From: an uncultured Chloroflexota bacterium
Lineage (GTDB): Bacteria > Chloroflexota > Limnocylindria > Limnocylindrales > CSP1-4
Assembly: GCA_903822495.1 (NCBI GenBank)
Contig: CAIJPD010000045.1
Location: 121,580 to 185,579 of the forward strand
Length of the DNA stretch: 64,000 nt
Direction: 5' to 3'
The notes beneath the pieces were generated by a model. That model saw only the letters and a program-made list of their open reading frames with translations, searched no databases and had not been told where the DNA came from. Below, one piece after another: positions 48,447 to 57,337 of the stretch. A program made the translations under genes and the position numbers. Each line of letters begins with the position of its first letter. Position 1 is the stretch's first letter.

Positions 48447-50107
48447 GACCGCAGTTCCTCCTCTAGCAGTCCGGCGCCAACGTGCGCCACCAGCTCCGCC
48501 GGGACGTCGTTGCGGACCTCGGTTCCGTCCGCCGTCGGCAACACCCAGCGGAGCCGACCGCCGCTGTGCTTCTTGTCCGCCCCCAGCAGCGCGAGGACCG
48601 TGTCGATGGAGTAGGGCAGGGGCCGCAGCGCGAGGCTCAGCTTGTCGAGGAGCCGCTCCACGCGACTCGCCCGGTCGGTGGGCGTGATGCCCATCGCCTC
48701 GCCGATCCGGCAGGCCGCCCGGAGGCCGTAGGCCACGGCCTCGCCGTGGAGGAGGTTGGCGAAGCCCGCGGCCGCTTCGTAGGCGTGGCCCAGCGAGTGG
48801 CCCAGGTTGAGCCGGATCCGGTCGCCCGCCTCGCGCTCGTCGGCGCTCACGATCTGCACCTTCGCCCACGCCGCCCGCTCCACCAGCTCGGCGACGAGGC
48901 CGGAGTCGAACGTCGCGGCGGCTCCCTCCGCGATCGCGTCGCCGTCCGACTCCAGGAGGTCGAACAGGCGCTCGTCGCCCAGCGCGGCCATCTTGACGGC
49001 CTCGCCCAGCGCGGCGCGACGTTCCCGTTCTGCGAGCGTCCGCAGGAACGTGATGTCGATGACCACCGCGGCCGGCTGGTGGAACGATCCGACGAGGTTC
49101 TTGCCCTCCGGGAGGTCAACCGCCGTCTTCCCGCCGATCGAGCTGTCGATCTGCGCCACCAGCGTGGTCGGCACGTGGATGACCGGGATCCCGCGCAGGT
49201 AGGTTGCGGCGAGGAAGCCCGCCGTGTCACCCAGCGCGCCGCCGCCGATGGCCACGATCGGCTCACCGCGCTCGACGCGGAGGCGAGCGAGGGAGCTTGC
49301 CCCGTCGCCGATGACCGCCAGCTGCTTGGCCGCCTCGCCCTGGGGCAGGAGCACGAGCTCCACCGGCCAGCCGCGAGCCTCCAGCCCGGCCGCGAGCTCC
49401 TCCCCTGCGGCCGACCACGCGCCGGGCTCGGAGACGAGGATCGCGCGGCGGGCCTCCAGGCGCCGGAGGGCCGAGGCGACACCCGCCCCCGCATTGCCCT
49501 CGCCGATCGTCACGACGCCGAGTGGGGTCTCAGCGAGGAGGAGCCGCGTCCCGGGTCCGTGCAGGCGGCCGTCGAAGACCATCCCATGGCGGCCATGCTC
49601 CTCGATGATCCGCGACACCGAGTCCACCACCGTCCGGAGCTCGGCGACACCCGTGACGCGGTGGGCAGCGGCATAGAAGCGCCGCCGCTCCGCGGAGAGG
49701 GCCCGCACGGCTCCTACCGGGTCCCGACCGGCGACCAGGGGGCGCACCGTGACACTTCGGCGCAGGCGCTGGGCCAGCACCTCCGGACGGCCGTCGATCC
49801 AGACCGGGAGGCGGCCTCGATAGAGTCGCCAGCGATTCCGGGGATCCACCACCGTGCCGCCGCCCGTCGCAATGACGCGGACCACGCTTGCCGCCGCGTC
49901 CGGCCCCCCGAGGGTCCCCACGGCCGCGCGCTCGCGGGCACGGAAGCCCGCCTCACCCTCGGCTTCGAAGATCTCCGCGACGGAGCGGCCGGCGGCGCGC
50001 TCGATGACCTCGTCGAGGTCGATGAACACCGCGCGGTAGCGGGCGGCAAGACGCCGACCGACGACGCTCTTGCCGCTCCCCGGCAGCCCGACAAGGACGA
50101 CGTCCAC
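48443..50107 (-). CDS. aroKB: Fused shikimate kinase/3-dehydroquinate synthase
   Basis: A 554-residue bifunctional protein. Residues 1-170 are shikimate kinase: P-loop GLPGSGKSVVG at 7, the shikimate-binding DLDEVIE and IATGGGTVV. From about residue 178 the AroB domain converts DAHP to dehydroquinate with NAD+ and a metal: AIGGGALGDTAGFLAATYLRG, VPTTLVAQIDSSIGGKTAVD, KNLVGSFHQP and the metal-binding LNLGHSLGHAYE and LLHGEAVAYG. The two activities are not consecutive in the pathway. The gene follows aroC with a 7-bp gap. Confidence 0.95.
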   Translation of the reverse strand: MDVVLVGLPGSGKSVVGRRLAARYRAVFIDLDEVIERAAGRSVAEIFEAEGEAGFRARERAAVGTLGGPDAAASVVRVIATGGGTVVDPRNRWRLYRGRLPVWIDGRPEVLAQRLRRSVTVRPLVAGRDPVGAVRALSAERRRFYAAAHRVTGVAELRTVVDSVSRIIEEHGRHGMVFDGRLHGPGTRLLLAETPLGVVTIGEGNAGAGVASALRRLEARRAILVSEPGAWSAAGEELAAGLEARGWPVELVLLPQGEAAKQLAVIGDGASSLARLRVERGEPIVAIGGGALGDTAGFLAATYLRGIPVIHVPTTLVAQIDSSIGGKTAVDLPEGKNLVGSFHQPAAVVIDITFLRTLAERERRAALGEAVKMAALGDERLFDLLESDGDAIAEGAAATFDSGLVAELVERAAWAKVQIVSADEREAGDRIRLNLGHSLGHAYEAAAGFANLLHGEAVAYGLRAACRIGEAMGITPTDRASRVERLLDKLSLALRPLPYSIDTVLALLGADKKHSGGRLRWVLPTADGTEVRNDVPAELVAHVGAGLLEEELRS

Positions 50108-50114
50108 GGGCGGG

Positions 50115-51413
50115 TCAGTCGTCCCCGCCGGAACCGGCCTCGTCGGTACCGGTCAGGCCGTGTGCGCGTGATCGGCGACGCGGGCCGCCGGCGATGGGTC
50201 CCGCCGGCGGGATCGCGAGGCGCGCCTGGTAGCGGGCAAACGAGTCCTGGATCTCGTCCATCGAGTCGCCGCCAACCTTGTCGATGATCGCGCGGGCCAG
50301 GGTCAGCATCACCATCGCCTCGGCCACCACGCCCGCGGCCGGCACCACGCAGATGTCACTCCGCTCGTAGTGGGCCTTCTCGACGTGCTCGCCGGTGATC
50401 AGGTCGGCGGACGGGAGGGGTCGCGCCAGGGTGGAGATGGGCTTGACCGCCCCGCGGATCACCAGCGGCATCCCGTTGGTGATCCCGCCCGTCAGCCCGC
50501 CCGCGTTGTTTGACCGATGGGCCCAGTGGCCCGTCGCATCGCGGCCGTCGATGATGTCGTGGACGGCCGACCCGAACAGGCGGGTCTGGTCGAAGCCCAG
50601 GCCAAACTCGACACCCTTGACGATGTTGATGCTCATCACCGCCGCGGCGAGGGCGCCGTCGAGCTTCCGGTCCCAGTGGACGTGGCTGCCCAGCCCGATC
50701 GGGAGCCCCGTGACCGCGACCTCGAAGATCCCGCCCACGGTGTCGCCCTTCGAGCGGGCCTCGTCCACCCTGGCCATCATGGCCGCCTCGGCGACGGGAT
50801 CGGGGCAGCGCAGCGGGGAGGCGTCCGTCTCCTCGCGCGACCGGGTGGCGTTCGCGCGATCAAGGCCGACGCCGCCCACTTCGGCGCTGATCGACCAGCA
50901 CTCGATGCCGAGCTGGCGAAGGAAGGCCCGGGCTACCCCACCGGCCGCGACGCGGGCGGCGGTTTCGCGCGCCGAGGCCCGCTCCAGCACGTTGCGGACA
51001 TCGTTGAAGCCGTACTTGAGGGAGCCCGCGAGGTCGGCGTGGCCGGGCCGAACGCGCGTCACCGGGGTGGCCCGCTTGTTGCCGGCTTCGACGGCGGCCA
51101 GCAGCGCCGCTGCCTCGTCGTCGGTCAGGGGCTCGGCCTGCATGACCGTGGTCCAGTTCTCCCAGTCCTTGTTCGCGACGAGGACCAGGATGGGGGAGCC
51201 CAGGGTCAGGCCATGGCGCACGCCAGAGACGATGTCGGCTTCGTCGTGCTCGATGGTCTGGCGCGCCCCGCGGCCGTAGCCCTTCTGACGTCGGGCCAGG
51301 TCGATGTTGACGTCCTGCGCGGCCAGCGGCAGGCCCGCCGGAACGCCATCAACGGTCACGCCGAGGGTCCGCCCGTGTGACTCCCCGGCGGTCAGGAACC
51401 GAAAGCTCTCCAT
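50115..51413 (-). CDS. aroC: Chorismate synthase
   Basis: A 432-residue FMN-dependent lyase forming chorismate from EPSP. FRFLTAGESHG, the FMN site RPGHADLAGSLKYG, RETAARVAAGGVAR and the SNNAGGLTGGITNGMPLV block are diagnostic. It is about 50 residues longer than the usual enzyme because of a hydrophilic Arg/Gly-rich C-terminal tail. The ORF track extends further upstream, but the ATG at 51413 opens the conserved N-terminus with GGGATGAG before it. Confidence 0.95.
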   Translation of the reverse strand: MESFRFLTAGESHGRTLGVTVDGVPAGLPLAAQDVNIDLARRQKGYGRGARQTIEHDEADIVSGVRHGLTLGSPILVLVANKDWENWTTVMQAEPLTDDEAAALLAAVEAGNKRATPVTRVRPGHADLAGSLKYGFNDVRNVLERASARETAARVAAGGVARAFLRQLGIECWSISAEVGGVGLDRANATRSREETDASPLRCPDPVAEAAMMARVDEARSKGDTVGGIFEVAVTGLPIGLGSHVHWDRKLDGALAAAVMSINIVKGVEFGLGFDQTRLFGSAVHDIIDGRDATGHWAHRSNNAGGLTGGITNGMPLVIRGAVKPISTLARPLPSADLITGEHVEKAHYERSDICVVPAAGVVAEAMVMLTLARAIIDKVGGDSMDEIQDSFARYQARLAIPPAGPIAGGPRRRSRAHGLTGTDEAGSGGDD

Positions 51414-51435
51414 CTCATCCCGTTCCCGGCCGGCC

Positions 51436-52386
51436 CTAGCGGTCCGCCGTCGGCGCCGTGCCCGGTGCCGTCGTGTCTGTTGATCCCACCGTCGAGGCGT
51501 CCGAGGCCGGATCGCCACCGGCGACAGGCTCACCCTCCGCGGAGCGCACACCGTGGGCGCGCGCGTCCGCAAGCTTCTCCTGCATGAGGGCCAGTGGCGC
51601 GGGCTGGCCGGTCCACAGGGTGTAGGCGGCGGCGCCCTGGTGGAGGAGCATCAGCTCGCCGTCCATCACGGAGCAGCCGGCGGCCTCGGCGTCACGGAGC
51701 AGCCGGGTCCGCTTGTAGATCAGGTCCAGGACGAGCAGCTCGGGCGGCAGGATCTCCGCCGGGATGGGGCTGACGTCGTCCAGCAGCCCGATCGACGTGG
51801 CATTGATCAGCACCTTGGTCTTGGCCAGTTCGGCCTCGATGATCGATTCGTGCCACGGCATCGCCCGCAGGTCCATGTGCGCCGCGCCCTTCGAGAAGTG
51901 CTTCACGAGCGCTTCGGCGCGATGCAGGTGCCGGTTGAAGACCACGATCCGGAGGAAGCCCTCGGTGATCAGGCTGTGGACGACAGCGCGAGCGCCGCCA
52001 CCGGCACCCAGGACCACGGCCTGGCGCGGCATCTTGCGCTTGCCGACCAGCTTGTCCAGCGCCACCTTGAAGCCCGGGACGTCGGTGTTGTGGCCGATCA
52101 GGCGCTTGCCTTCACGGGTGATCGTGTTGACCGCTCCGGTCGCCTGTGCATCCTCGGTCAGGCGATCCACCAGCGGGACCACCTTCTCCTTGTGCGGGAT
52201 GGTCACGTTGGCGCCCAGGAACTCGTCGCTTCGGAGCTGGGTCACGGCCTCGGCGAGCTCGGTCGGGACCCGGTCCCAGAGCTCATACGCAGCGTCGATC
52301 CCCTGCGCATCAAAGGCCGCCTGGTGCATCGCTCCCGAGAGCGAATGGGCGACCGGGTGTCCAATGAGGACGACGCGCTTGGTCAT
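51436..52386 (-). CDS. aroE: Shikimate dehydrogenase
   Basis: A 316-residue NADP-dependent reductase making shikimate. The substrate site GHPVAHSLSGAMHQAAF is near residue 9, the catalytic Lys is in NVTIPHKEKV, and GAVNTI follows. The Rossmann motif VLGAGGGARAVVHSL and NATSIGL are present. A 40-residue Thr/Ala/Gly-rich tail extends beyond the fold. It overlaps aroA by 4 nt. Confidence 0.95.
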   Translation of the reverse strand: MTKRVVLIGHPVAHSLSGAMHQAAFDAQGIDAAYELWDRVPTELAEAVTQLRSDEFLGANVTIPHKEKVVPLVDRLTEDAQATGAVNTITREGKRLIGHNTDVPGFKVALDKLVGKRKMPRQAVVLGAGGGARAVVHSLITEGFLRIVVFNRHLHRAEALVKHFSKGAAHMDLRAMPWHESIIEAELAKTKVLINATSIGLLDDVSPIPAEILPPELLVLDLIYKRTRLLRDAEAAGCSVMDGELMLLHQGAAAYTLWTGQPAPLALMQEKLADARAHGVRSAEGEPVAGGDPASDASTVGSTDTTAPGTAPTADR

Positions 52387-53723
52387 GCTCGCAGCCTTTC
52401 AATCTCGGTGAAGAAGCCGGGGTAGGAGATCGAGGCGCTGCCCGGCCGGGCGACACGGGTCGAGCCGCCGGCCACGAGGCCCGCGATCGCGAAGGTCATC
52501 GCGAGGCGATGGTCGTCGAGGCTGTCGGTTGGTCCGCCTGTGAGCGGGGTGGGGCCAGTGATCGTGATGTCATCTCCGTCGACGCGGATGTCCGCACCCA
52601 GGGCGGAGAGACCCGCCTGGATGCCGGCCAGTCGGTCGGACTCCTTGTGGCGGAGCTCGCCGGCGCCGCGGATATGCGTGGTGCCGGTCGCTTGCGTGGC
52701 GGCCAGGCAGAGGATGGGGATCTCGTCGATGGCCGATGCAACGTCCACCGGGGACAGGTCGATCGCCGTGAGTCGGCTCGACCGGATCGTGAGCGTGGCG
52801 GTGGGCTCGCCCACGCCGTCGTCGGCCGCGGGGCTGGTGATGCGCTCGTCGATCTTCGCGCCCATCGCCCGGAGGATGTCGATGATCGCCCGGCGCGTAG
52901 GGTTCACCCCGACGTCGAAGATGCGCAGGGCGGCATCGGGGTGGATGGCCCCGGCGACCAGCCAGAAGGCCGCTCCGGATGCATCGCCCGGGACGCGCTC
53001 GTCGACGGGCAGGACACGACCGCCACCATCCAGCGAGATCGTGACGGACCCGTCGGCCTCGACGATCCGCTCCACGGCGATGCCCCGCGCCCGCAGCATC
53101 CGCTCCGTGTGGTCGCGCGTGGCCACGGCCTCGCGCACCGTGGTCCGTCCGTCCGCCCGCAGGGCGGCGAACAGGATTGCCGACTTGACCTGCGCGCTGG
53201 GGACCGCCGTCCGGTAATCGATCGGGCGCAGCGGGCTCCGGCCGGTCACGCTGACGGGCGGGAGCGCGTCGCCGTCGCGGCCGGCCACGGTCGCCCCCAT
53301 CAGCCTGAGCGGCTCGACGATCCGGGCGACGGGACGGCTCCGCAGCGACGCGTCCCCGTCCAGGGTCGCGCTGATGGGCAGCCCGGCGAGGATCCCGGAG
53401 AACAATCGCAGGCTGGTCCCGGAGTTGCCGCAGTCCAGGGCGCCGTCGGGCTGGCGCAGGTGATCGACCCCGGGTGAGATCACGCGGTAGTCCACGGTTC
53501 GGCCGTCCTCGCGGACGCGCTCCACGGTAGCTCCCAGCCGGGCGACGATCCCCGCGGTCGAGCGGATGTCCGCGCCGTCGCCGGCAGCCGTGATGTGGCT
53601 CTCGCCCTCGGCCAGCAGCGCCAGCATCAGCGCCCGGTGGCTGATCGACTTGTCGCCGGGCACGCGCAACTCACCGCGCAGGCGCGCGGCGGGCGTGATC
53701 GTCCGTGCCTCCTCGGCAGTCAT
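52383..53723 (-). CDS. aroA: EPSP synthase (3-phosphoshikimate 1-carboxyvinyltransferase)
   Basis: A 446-residue enzyme that joins PEP to shikimate-3-phosphate. The N-terminal VPGDKSISHRALML, GNSGTSLRL (near residue 100), and late KESDRLAG and DDHRLAM are hallmark segments. The length is standard. It follows the DAHP synthase gene with a 25-bp gap and overlaps aroE by ATGA. The Gly in GNSGTS is the ordinary form; glyphosate class was not assigned. Confidence 0.96.
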   Translation of the reverse strand: MTAEEARTITPAARLRGELRVPGDKSISHRALMLALLAEGESHITAAGDGADIRSTAGIVARLGATVERVREDGRTVDYRVISPGVDHLRQPDGALDCGNSGTSLRLFSGILAGLPISATLDGDASLRSRPVARIVEPLRLMGATVAGRDGDALPPVSVTGRSPLRPIDYRTAVPSAQVKSAILFAALRADGRTTVREAVATRDHTERMLRARGIAVERIVEADGSVTISLDGGGRVLPVDERVPGDASGAAFWLVAGAIHPDAALRIFDVGVNPTRRAIIDILRAMGAKIDERITSPAADDGVGEPTATLTIRSSRLTAIDLSPVDVASAIDEIPILCLAATQATGTTHIRGAGELRHKESDRLAGIQAGLSALGADIRVDGDDITITGPTPLTGGPTDSLDDHRLAMTFAIAGLVAGGSTRVARPGSASISYPGFFTEIERLRA

Positions 53724-53748
53724 CGGCCGGCCCCCTGTGCGCTGCGGC

Positions 53749-54831
53749 TCAGTGCTTGGACAGGCCGCCGCCGCCCGCGGCGGGGACGGAGCCCCAGGCC
53801 CGGAGGTCGCCGTGCATGTCCTTGACGTGCTCGTGGATCGGCACGATGGCGGCCATCAGGTCGGCGAACATCGGCAGCGTCAGCTGCTGCTCGGCGTCCG
53901 AGAGCGCCTTGTCCGGGTCGGGGTGGACCTCCACCATCACGCCGTCGGCCCCCACGGCGACGCCACCCACGGAGAGCGGCTTGACCAGCCAGCGCTTGCC
54001 CGTGGCGTGCGACGGATCGACGAGGACCGGCAGGTGGGTCAGGCTGTGGAGCACCGGCACCGCCGACAGGTCCATGGTGTTGCGCGTGTACGTCTCAAAC
54101 GTCCGGATGCCGCGCTCGCAGAGCATCACGTTGGGGTTGCCCGACGCGAGGATGTACTCCGCGGCCATGAGCAGCTCCTCGATGGTCGCGCCGAAGCCGC
54201 GCTTGAGCATGACGGGCTTGGACATGCGGCCCACCGCGTTGAGGAGCGAGTAGTTCTGCATGTTCCGGGCGCCGATCTGGAGGATGTCGGCGTACTCGGC
54301 CACGATGTCGAGCTGGTTGGCCTCCATGACCTCGGTGATGATCGGGAGGCCGGTGCGCTCGCGCGCCTCGGACAGGTAGCGGAGCGCCTCGACGCCCAGG
54401 CCCTGGAAGGAGTACGGGCTGGTCCGGGGCTTGAACGCTCCGCCGCGCAGGACCGTGGCACCCGAGGCCTTGACCGAGTCCGCGGTCTCAAACAGCTGGT
54501 CGCGGCTCTCCACGGAACACGGGCCGGCCATCACGGTCAGCGAGCCATCGCCGATCATCGCGTCCATGACCCGGATCACCGTGTCCTCGGCGTGGAACTC
54601 GCGGGAGGCCAGCTTGAAGGGCCGGCTGATCGGCGTGACCCGCTCGACCCCGGACAACTGCCCGAGGGCGCCCATCAGGGAGGACTTCCGGCTGCCGATC
54701 TCACCCACGACCGCGACCACGACCCGCTGGGCGCCCGCGTGGCCGAACGGCGTCAGGCCTTCATCGAGGATGTGGCTCTTGACGCCGAGGATCTCGGCCT
54801 CGGTTGCGGTGCTGGCCATGACCACGAACAT
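53749..54831 (-). CDS. aroF: DAHP synthase, type I beta with ferredoxin-like regulatory domain
   Basis: A 360-residue enzyme that starts the shikimate pathway from PEP and erythrose-4-phosphate. An N-terminal domain of about 80 residues ([17 protein letters not shown] to [10 protein letters not shown]) resembles the ferredoxin-like ACT-type regulatory domain of Thermotoga DAHP synthase, which confers Phe/Tyr inhibition. The TIM barrel has [28 protein letters not shown] and DPSHATGKR. The ATG at 54831 matches the family start, with GAGAGGA about 9 nt upstream. A Phe/Tyr leader peptide lies upstream. The gene symbol aroF is used generically. Confidence 0.92.
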   Translation of the reverse strand: MFVVMASTATEAEILGVKSHILDEGLTPFGHAGAQRVVVAVVGEIGSRKSSLMGALGQLSGVERVTPISRPFKLASREFHAEDTVIRVMDAMIGDGSLTVMAGPCSVESRDQLFETADSVKASGATVLRGGAFKPRTSPYSFQGLGVEALRYLSEARERTGLPIITEVMEANQLDIVAEYADILQIGARNMQNYSLLNAVGRMSKPVMLKRGFGATIEELLMAAEYILASGNPNVMLCERGIRTFETYTRNTMDLSAVPVLHSLTHLPVLVDPSHATGKRWLVKPLSVGGVAVGADGVMVEVHPDPDKALSDAEQQLTLPMFADLMAAIVPIHEHVKDMHGDLRAWGSVPAAGGGGLSKH

Positions 54832-54872
54832 CCCAGTGCGTCCTCTCTGTCGCTTCGCGAGCCTGGCCGAGG

Positions 54873-54909
54873 CAAGAAAAAAAGCAGAGGCCTTGCCCCT
54901 GCTTCTTGC
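54873..54909 (-). terminator. Attenuator terminator upstream of aro operon
   Basis: On the minus strand AGCAGGGGC (54895-54903) pairs with GCCTCTGCT (54883-54891) in 9 pairs with one G-U, followed by a run of seven T residues. An outer GCAAG/CTTGC stem surrounds it. It lies between the leader peptide and the DAHP synthase start. Confidence 0.85.
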
Positions 54910-54951
54910 CCGGCATGACCCGTGCCCCCGGGTCTCAGGATCCGGGAGCGG

Positions 54952-54987
54952 TTATGCCGGGCTTCGAAAGTAGAAGAAGTGCGCCAT
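54952..54987 (-). CDS. Aromatic leader peptide, MAHFFYFRSPA
   Basis: An 11-residue ORF too short for the track, 120 nt upstream of the DAHP synthase ATG. It reads Met-Ala-His-Phe-Phe-Tyr-Phe-Arg-Ser-Pro-Ala-stop, four aromatic codons in a row of four (TTC TTC TAC TTT). A GGGGA lies 3 nt before the ATG and a promoter lies further upstream. The terminal codons (GCCCGGCAT, 54954-54962) are perfectly complementary to ATGCCGGGC just before the terminator (54908-54916). The arrangement matches ribosome-mediated attenuation, with stalling at Phe/Tyr codons releasing segment 1. I could not identify one unambiguous antiterminator. Confidence 0.75.
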   Translation of the reverse strand: MAHFFYFRSPA

Positions 54988-54997
54988 CAGTCCCCGG

Positions 54998-55027
54998 ACG
55001 GTAGCCCACTCCGGCGCCTCGTGTCAA
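54998..55027 (-). promoter_or_regulatory. Promoter of the aro operon leader
   Basis: On the minus strand TTGACA (55022-55027), an 18-nt spacer and TACCGT (54998-55003). Transcription would begin about 54991, just before the leader peptide ATG. Confidence 0.7.
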
Positions 55028-55101
55028 TTGAGGGGGGTGCCGGACGGACCCCCGGGATCGGCTCCCTCGCCCGATGGTAGAATGCCGCCCGCTGCCCTCG
55101 C

Positions 55102-55193
55102 GGAGAGGTCGCATAGTGGCCTAGTGCAGCGGTTTGCTAAACCGCCATGTGGGGTAACCTGCATCGAGGGTTCGAATCCCTCCCTCTCCGCCA
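55102..55193 (+). tRNA. tRNA-Ser (anticodon GCU)
   Basis: A 92-nt class II tRNA. Acceptor GGAGAGG/CCTCTCC, anticodon loop TTGCTAA on stem GCGGT/ACCGC reading AGC/AGU, long variable arm, encoded CCA. A TAGAAT at 55077 is a plausible -10. Confidence 0.96.
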
Positions 55194-55239
55194 TACCATT
55201 CCGCCCGCCCGCAACCGGGCACCGCAGCGGAGGATCGCC

Positions 55240-55809
55240 GTGCCGGACGACCACCGGGCCAGCGTCCCCGGGCCCGCCGATGCCATTCGCCCTCTGCTTC
55301 GGACGCGCCAGTTCCGTGAGTTCACGGCCGTGCCCCCAACGGCGGAGGAGCTCGACGCGATCGTGGACGCCGCGCGCTGGTCGGGAAGCAGCCAGAACAC
55401 GCAACCCTGGCGTTTCGTCGTCATCCACGACGAGGCCTCGATCCGCCGGATCGCCGCCGCCGGCATGCCGCTCACCCGCTCCCTCCAGACCGCCACGGCC
55501 GCGGTCGCGATCGTGCTGCCCGTCAGCCCGGAGCGGGCGGTCTCCCTGGCCTACGACGACGGCCGCGCCGCGGAGCGGATGCTGATCGCCGCCTCGATGC
55601 TCGGCCTCGGCGCGGGCATCGCCTGGATCAAGGCAGACACGCGCCCCGTTGTCGCGGACCTCCTGGCCATGCCCGCCGACCGGATGGTGCGGACCATCGT
55701 CGCCATCGGCCGCCCCACCGCGTCGGCTCGTGCCCCCAAGTCGGAGCCGGGGAGTGCCCGCCTGCCGCGGTCGGAGGTGGTGTTCGAGGATCGCTGGCCC
55801 GGCGGCTGA
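55240..55809 (+). CDS. Nitroreductase family protein
   Basis: A 189-residue flavin-dependent oxidoreductase of the nitroreductase fold. The N-terminal FREFTAVPPTAEELDAIVDAARW and SSQNTQPWRFVVI segments bind FMN, and the central GLGAGIAWIK matches the family. The substrate is unknown. The GTG at 55240 has GGAGG 6 nt upstream; the track's earlier start lies in the tRNA-Ser gene. No partner gene adjoins it. Confidence 0.85.
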   Translation: MPDDHRASVPGPADAIRPLLRTRQFREFTAVPPTAEELDAIVDAARWSGSSQNTQPWRFVVIHDEASIRRIAAAGMPLTRSLQTATAAVAIVLPVSPERAVSLAYDDGRAAERMLIAASMLGLGAGIAWIKADTRPVVADLLAMPADRMVRTIVAIGRPTASARAPKSEPGSARLPRSEVVFEDRWPGG

Positions 55810-55937
55810 CCCCGCCGGGCGCTGCCACAGCGCGCCATGCCCGACCACGCGGAGCCCGGCCGTGCGACGGCCCACGGGGAAGCGGCCGTCGCGCCCATGC
55901 GTTCGGGCCCCGGGTTCGCTAGACTCTCCCCTGCATT

Positions 55938-56013
55938 GCGCCCGTAGCTCAGCGGATAGAGCGTCAGGTTGCGGACCTGAAGGTCGTGGGTTCGAGTCCC
56001 GCCGGGCGCGCCA
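55938..56013 (+). tRNA. tRNA-Arg (anticodon GCG)
   Basis: A 76-nt tRNA with acceptor GCGCCCG/CGGGCGC, discriminator G and encoded CCA. Anticodon stem TCAGG/CCTGA carries loop TTGCGGA, so the anticodon is GCG and reads CGC and, by wobble, CGU. Most bacteria instead use ACG, edited to ICG. A TAGACT at 55919 is a likely -10. Confidence 0.94.
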
Positions 56014-56189
56014 TTCTCCATCGCCATCGTGACGACCCCGGAGCATCCTCCGGGGTCGTGTGATTCCCGGACCATCGCCGCGGACGCGGCCGCCGAATCG
56101 CCGCCGAATCGCCCTTGACCGGCGGCCCCCGGCGCGGATCATGGTCTCCGTTCGACCCTTCGCGTCCCGAGCTGAAGGAGACCGGTTCG

Positions 56190-57203
56190 ATGACGCCTGA
56201 GCCGACCGCCGTTGCCGCCGACGCGGATGCGATCACCTGGGAGGCCGACATCTCCCTGCTCCGCGGGTCCGAAGTCCTCGGCGACCTCGTCAAGGTGTTC
56301 GGGATCTCCGCGGGCCTGGTCGCCCTCCTCCTGTCGCTCCTGCTCGCGACCAGCGGCGAGGCGGAGCAGATCCCGATGGTGATCGCCGGGTCCGTCGTTC
56401 TCGCCGGGGTCCTGCTCCTGGTCGGGCTCCTGGCCAGCGGGCTGCTGTTCGGCGGGCACATGCGGTTCCGCTACCGGGTCGATGGCCGCGGCGTGCGCGT
56501 CACGCTGGTGGATCGCCGCGCCCGGGCCGTCAACCGGATCACGGCCGTCGCCGGGCTGCTCGCGGGCAAGCCGGGCGCCGCCGGGACGGGGCTCATGGCC
56601 ATGAGCCAGGAGGAGACGGCCCTCGAGTGGGACGGGGCCTTCCGGGCGGTCGTGGACGAGCGCCGCCGGACGATCACCTTCCGCAACGCCTGGCGCCGCA
56701 TGGTGGTGGTCCATGTCACGCCGGACCTCTGGCCGGCCGTGGTCGAGCGCGTCCGGGCAGAGATGGCGGCGGCCGGCACCGACGCCCGGTCATCGGGGCG
56801 GACCTCGCCCCTGCCGCGTGTCCTCGGCCTGAGCGTGGCGGCGGTTGTCGCCTCGCTGGCCTGCTTCCCGCTCGCGGACGCCTTCGACGCGGACCTCTTC
56901 CTGCTGATCCTCGTGCTGTGCTTCGCCGTCGCGATGATCTGGCTGGTCAGCCTGTTCGCGTGGGTGGTCTTCGGGGGTCTGGCGCTCATCGACCTCTCGG
57001 TGGTCCTGTCGCTCCTGGAGGTCCGGACCTCGATGTTCTTCCCCGGCGAGACGTACCGCGGCTTCGACGTCCTCGACGACAACGACCTCGCCGCGCTGGT
57101 GCTGGCCGTCCTGGGCCAGGCGGCGCTCGTGGCGCTGGGCGTCTCCGCGCTCCGGGGCCGGCTCCCGTCGATGCTGGAGCGCGACATGGATGACCAGGGG
57201 TAG
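56190..57203 (+). CDS. Unrecognised membrane protein
   Basis: A 337-residue protein. Two hydrophobic helices near residues 38-60 and 68-92 are followed by a soluble region of about 110 residues (MRFRYRVDGRGVRVTLVDRRARAVNRI) and then about four more helices from residue 212. The soluble part has alternating charged and hydrophobic strands like a PH-type or DUF domain, but I cannot name it. The ATG at 56190 has GAAGGAG 9 nt upstream. It is flanked by tRNA-Arg and two terminator-like palindromes. Confidence 0.6.
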   Translation: MTPEPTAVAADADAITWEADISLLRGSEVLGDLVKVFGISAGLVALLLSLLLATSGEAEQIPMVIAGSVVLAGVLLLVGLLASGLLFGGHMRFRYRVDGRGVRVTLVDRRARAVNRITAVAGLLAGKPGAAGTGLMAMSQEETALEWDGAFRAVVDERRRTITFRNAWRRMVVVHVTPDLWPAVVERVRAEMAAAGTDARSSGRTSPLPRVLGLSVAAVVASLACFPLADAFDADLFLLILVLCFAVAMIWLVSLFAWVVFGGLALIDLSVVLSLLEVRTSMFFPGETYRGFDVLDDNDLAALVLAVLGQAALVALGVSALRGRLPSMLERDMDDQG

Positions 57204-57241
57204 CGGCGGGTCACCGCGCGACCGTCGCTCGCCGGCCTGCT

Positions 57242-57270
57242 CGGCGGGCCGGACATGAAGCGGCCCGCCG
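57242..57270. terminator. Hairpin in convergent intergenic region
   Basis: CGGCGGGCC (57242-57250) and GGCCCGCCG (57262-57270) form a 9-bp stem with an 11-nt loop, 39 nt after the membrane-protein stop. Confidence 0.45.
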
Positions 57271-57299
57271 GGCCGGGGCCGGGCGGGCCGTCGATCGAT

Positions 57300-57323
57300 C
57301 TTGGGGCGGCGCGCCGCCCCAAG
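57300..57323. terminator. Perfect 24-bp palindrome between convergent genes
   Basis: CTTGGGGCGGCG is followed directly by its reverse complement. It lies between stops at 57203 and 57338 and is a likely bidirectional terminator; no T tract is present. Confidence 0.5.
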
Positions 57324-57337
57324 GTTCCTGGTCGTGT

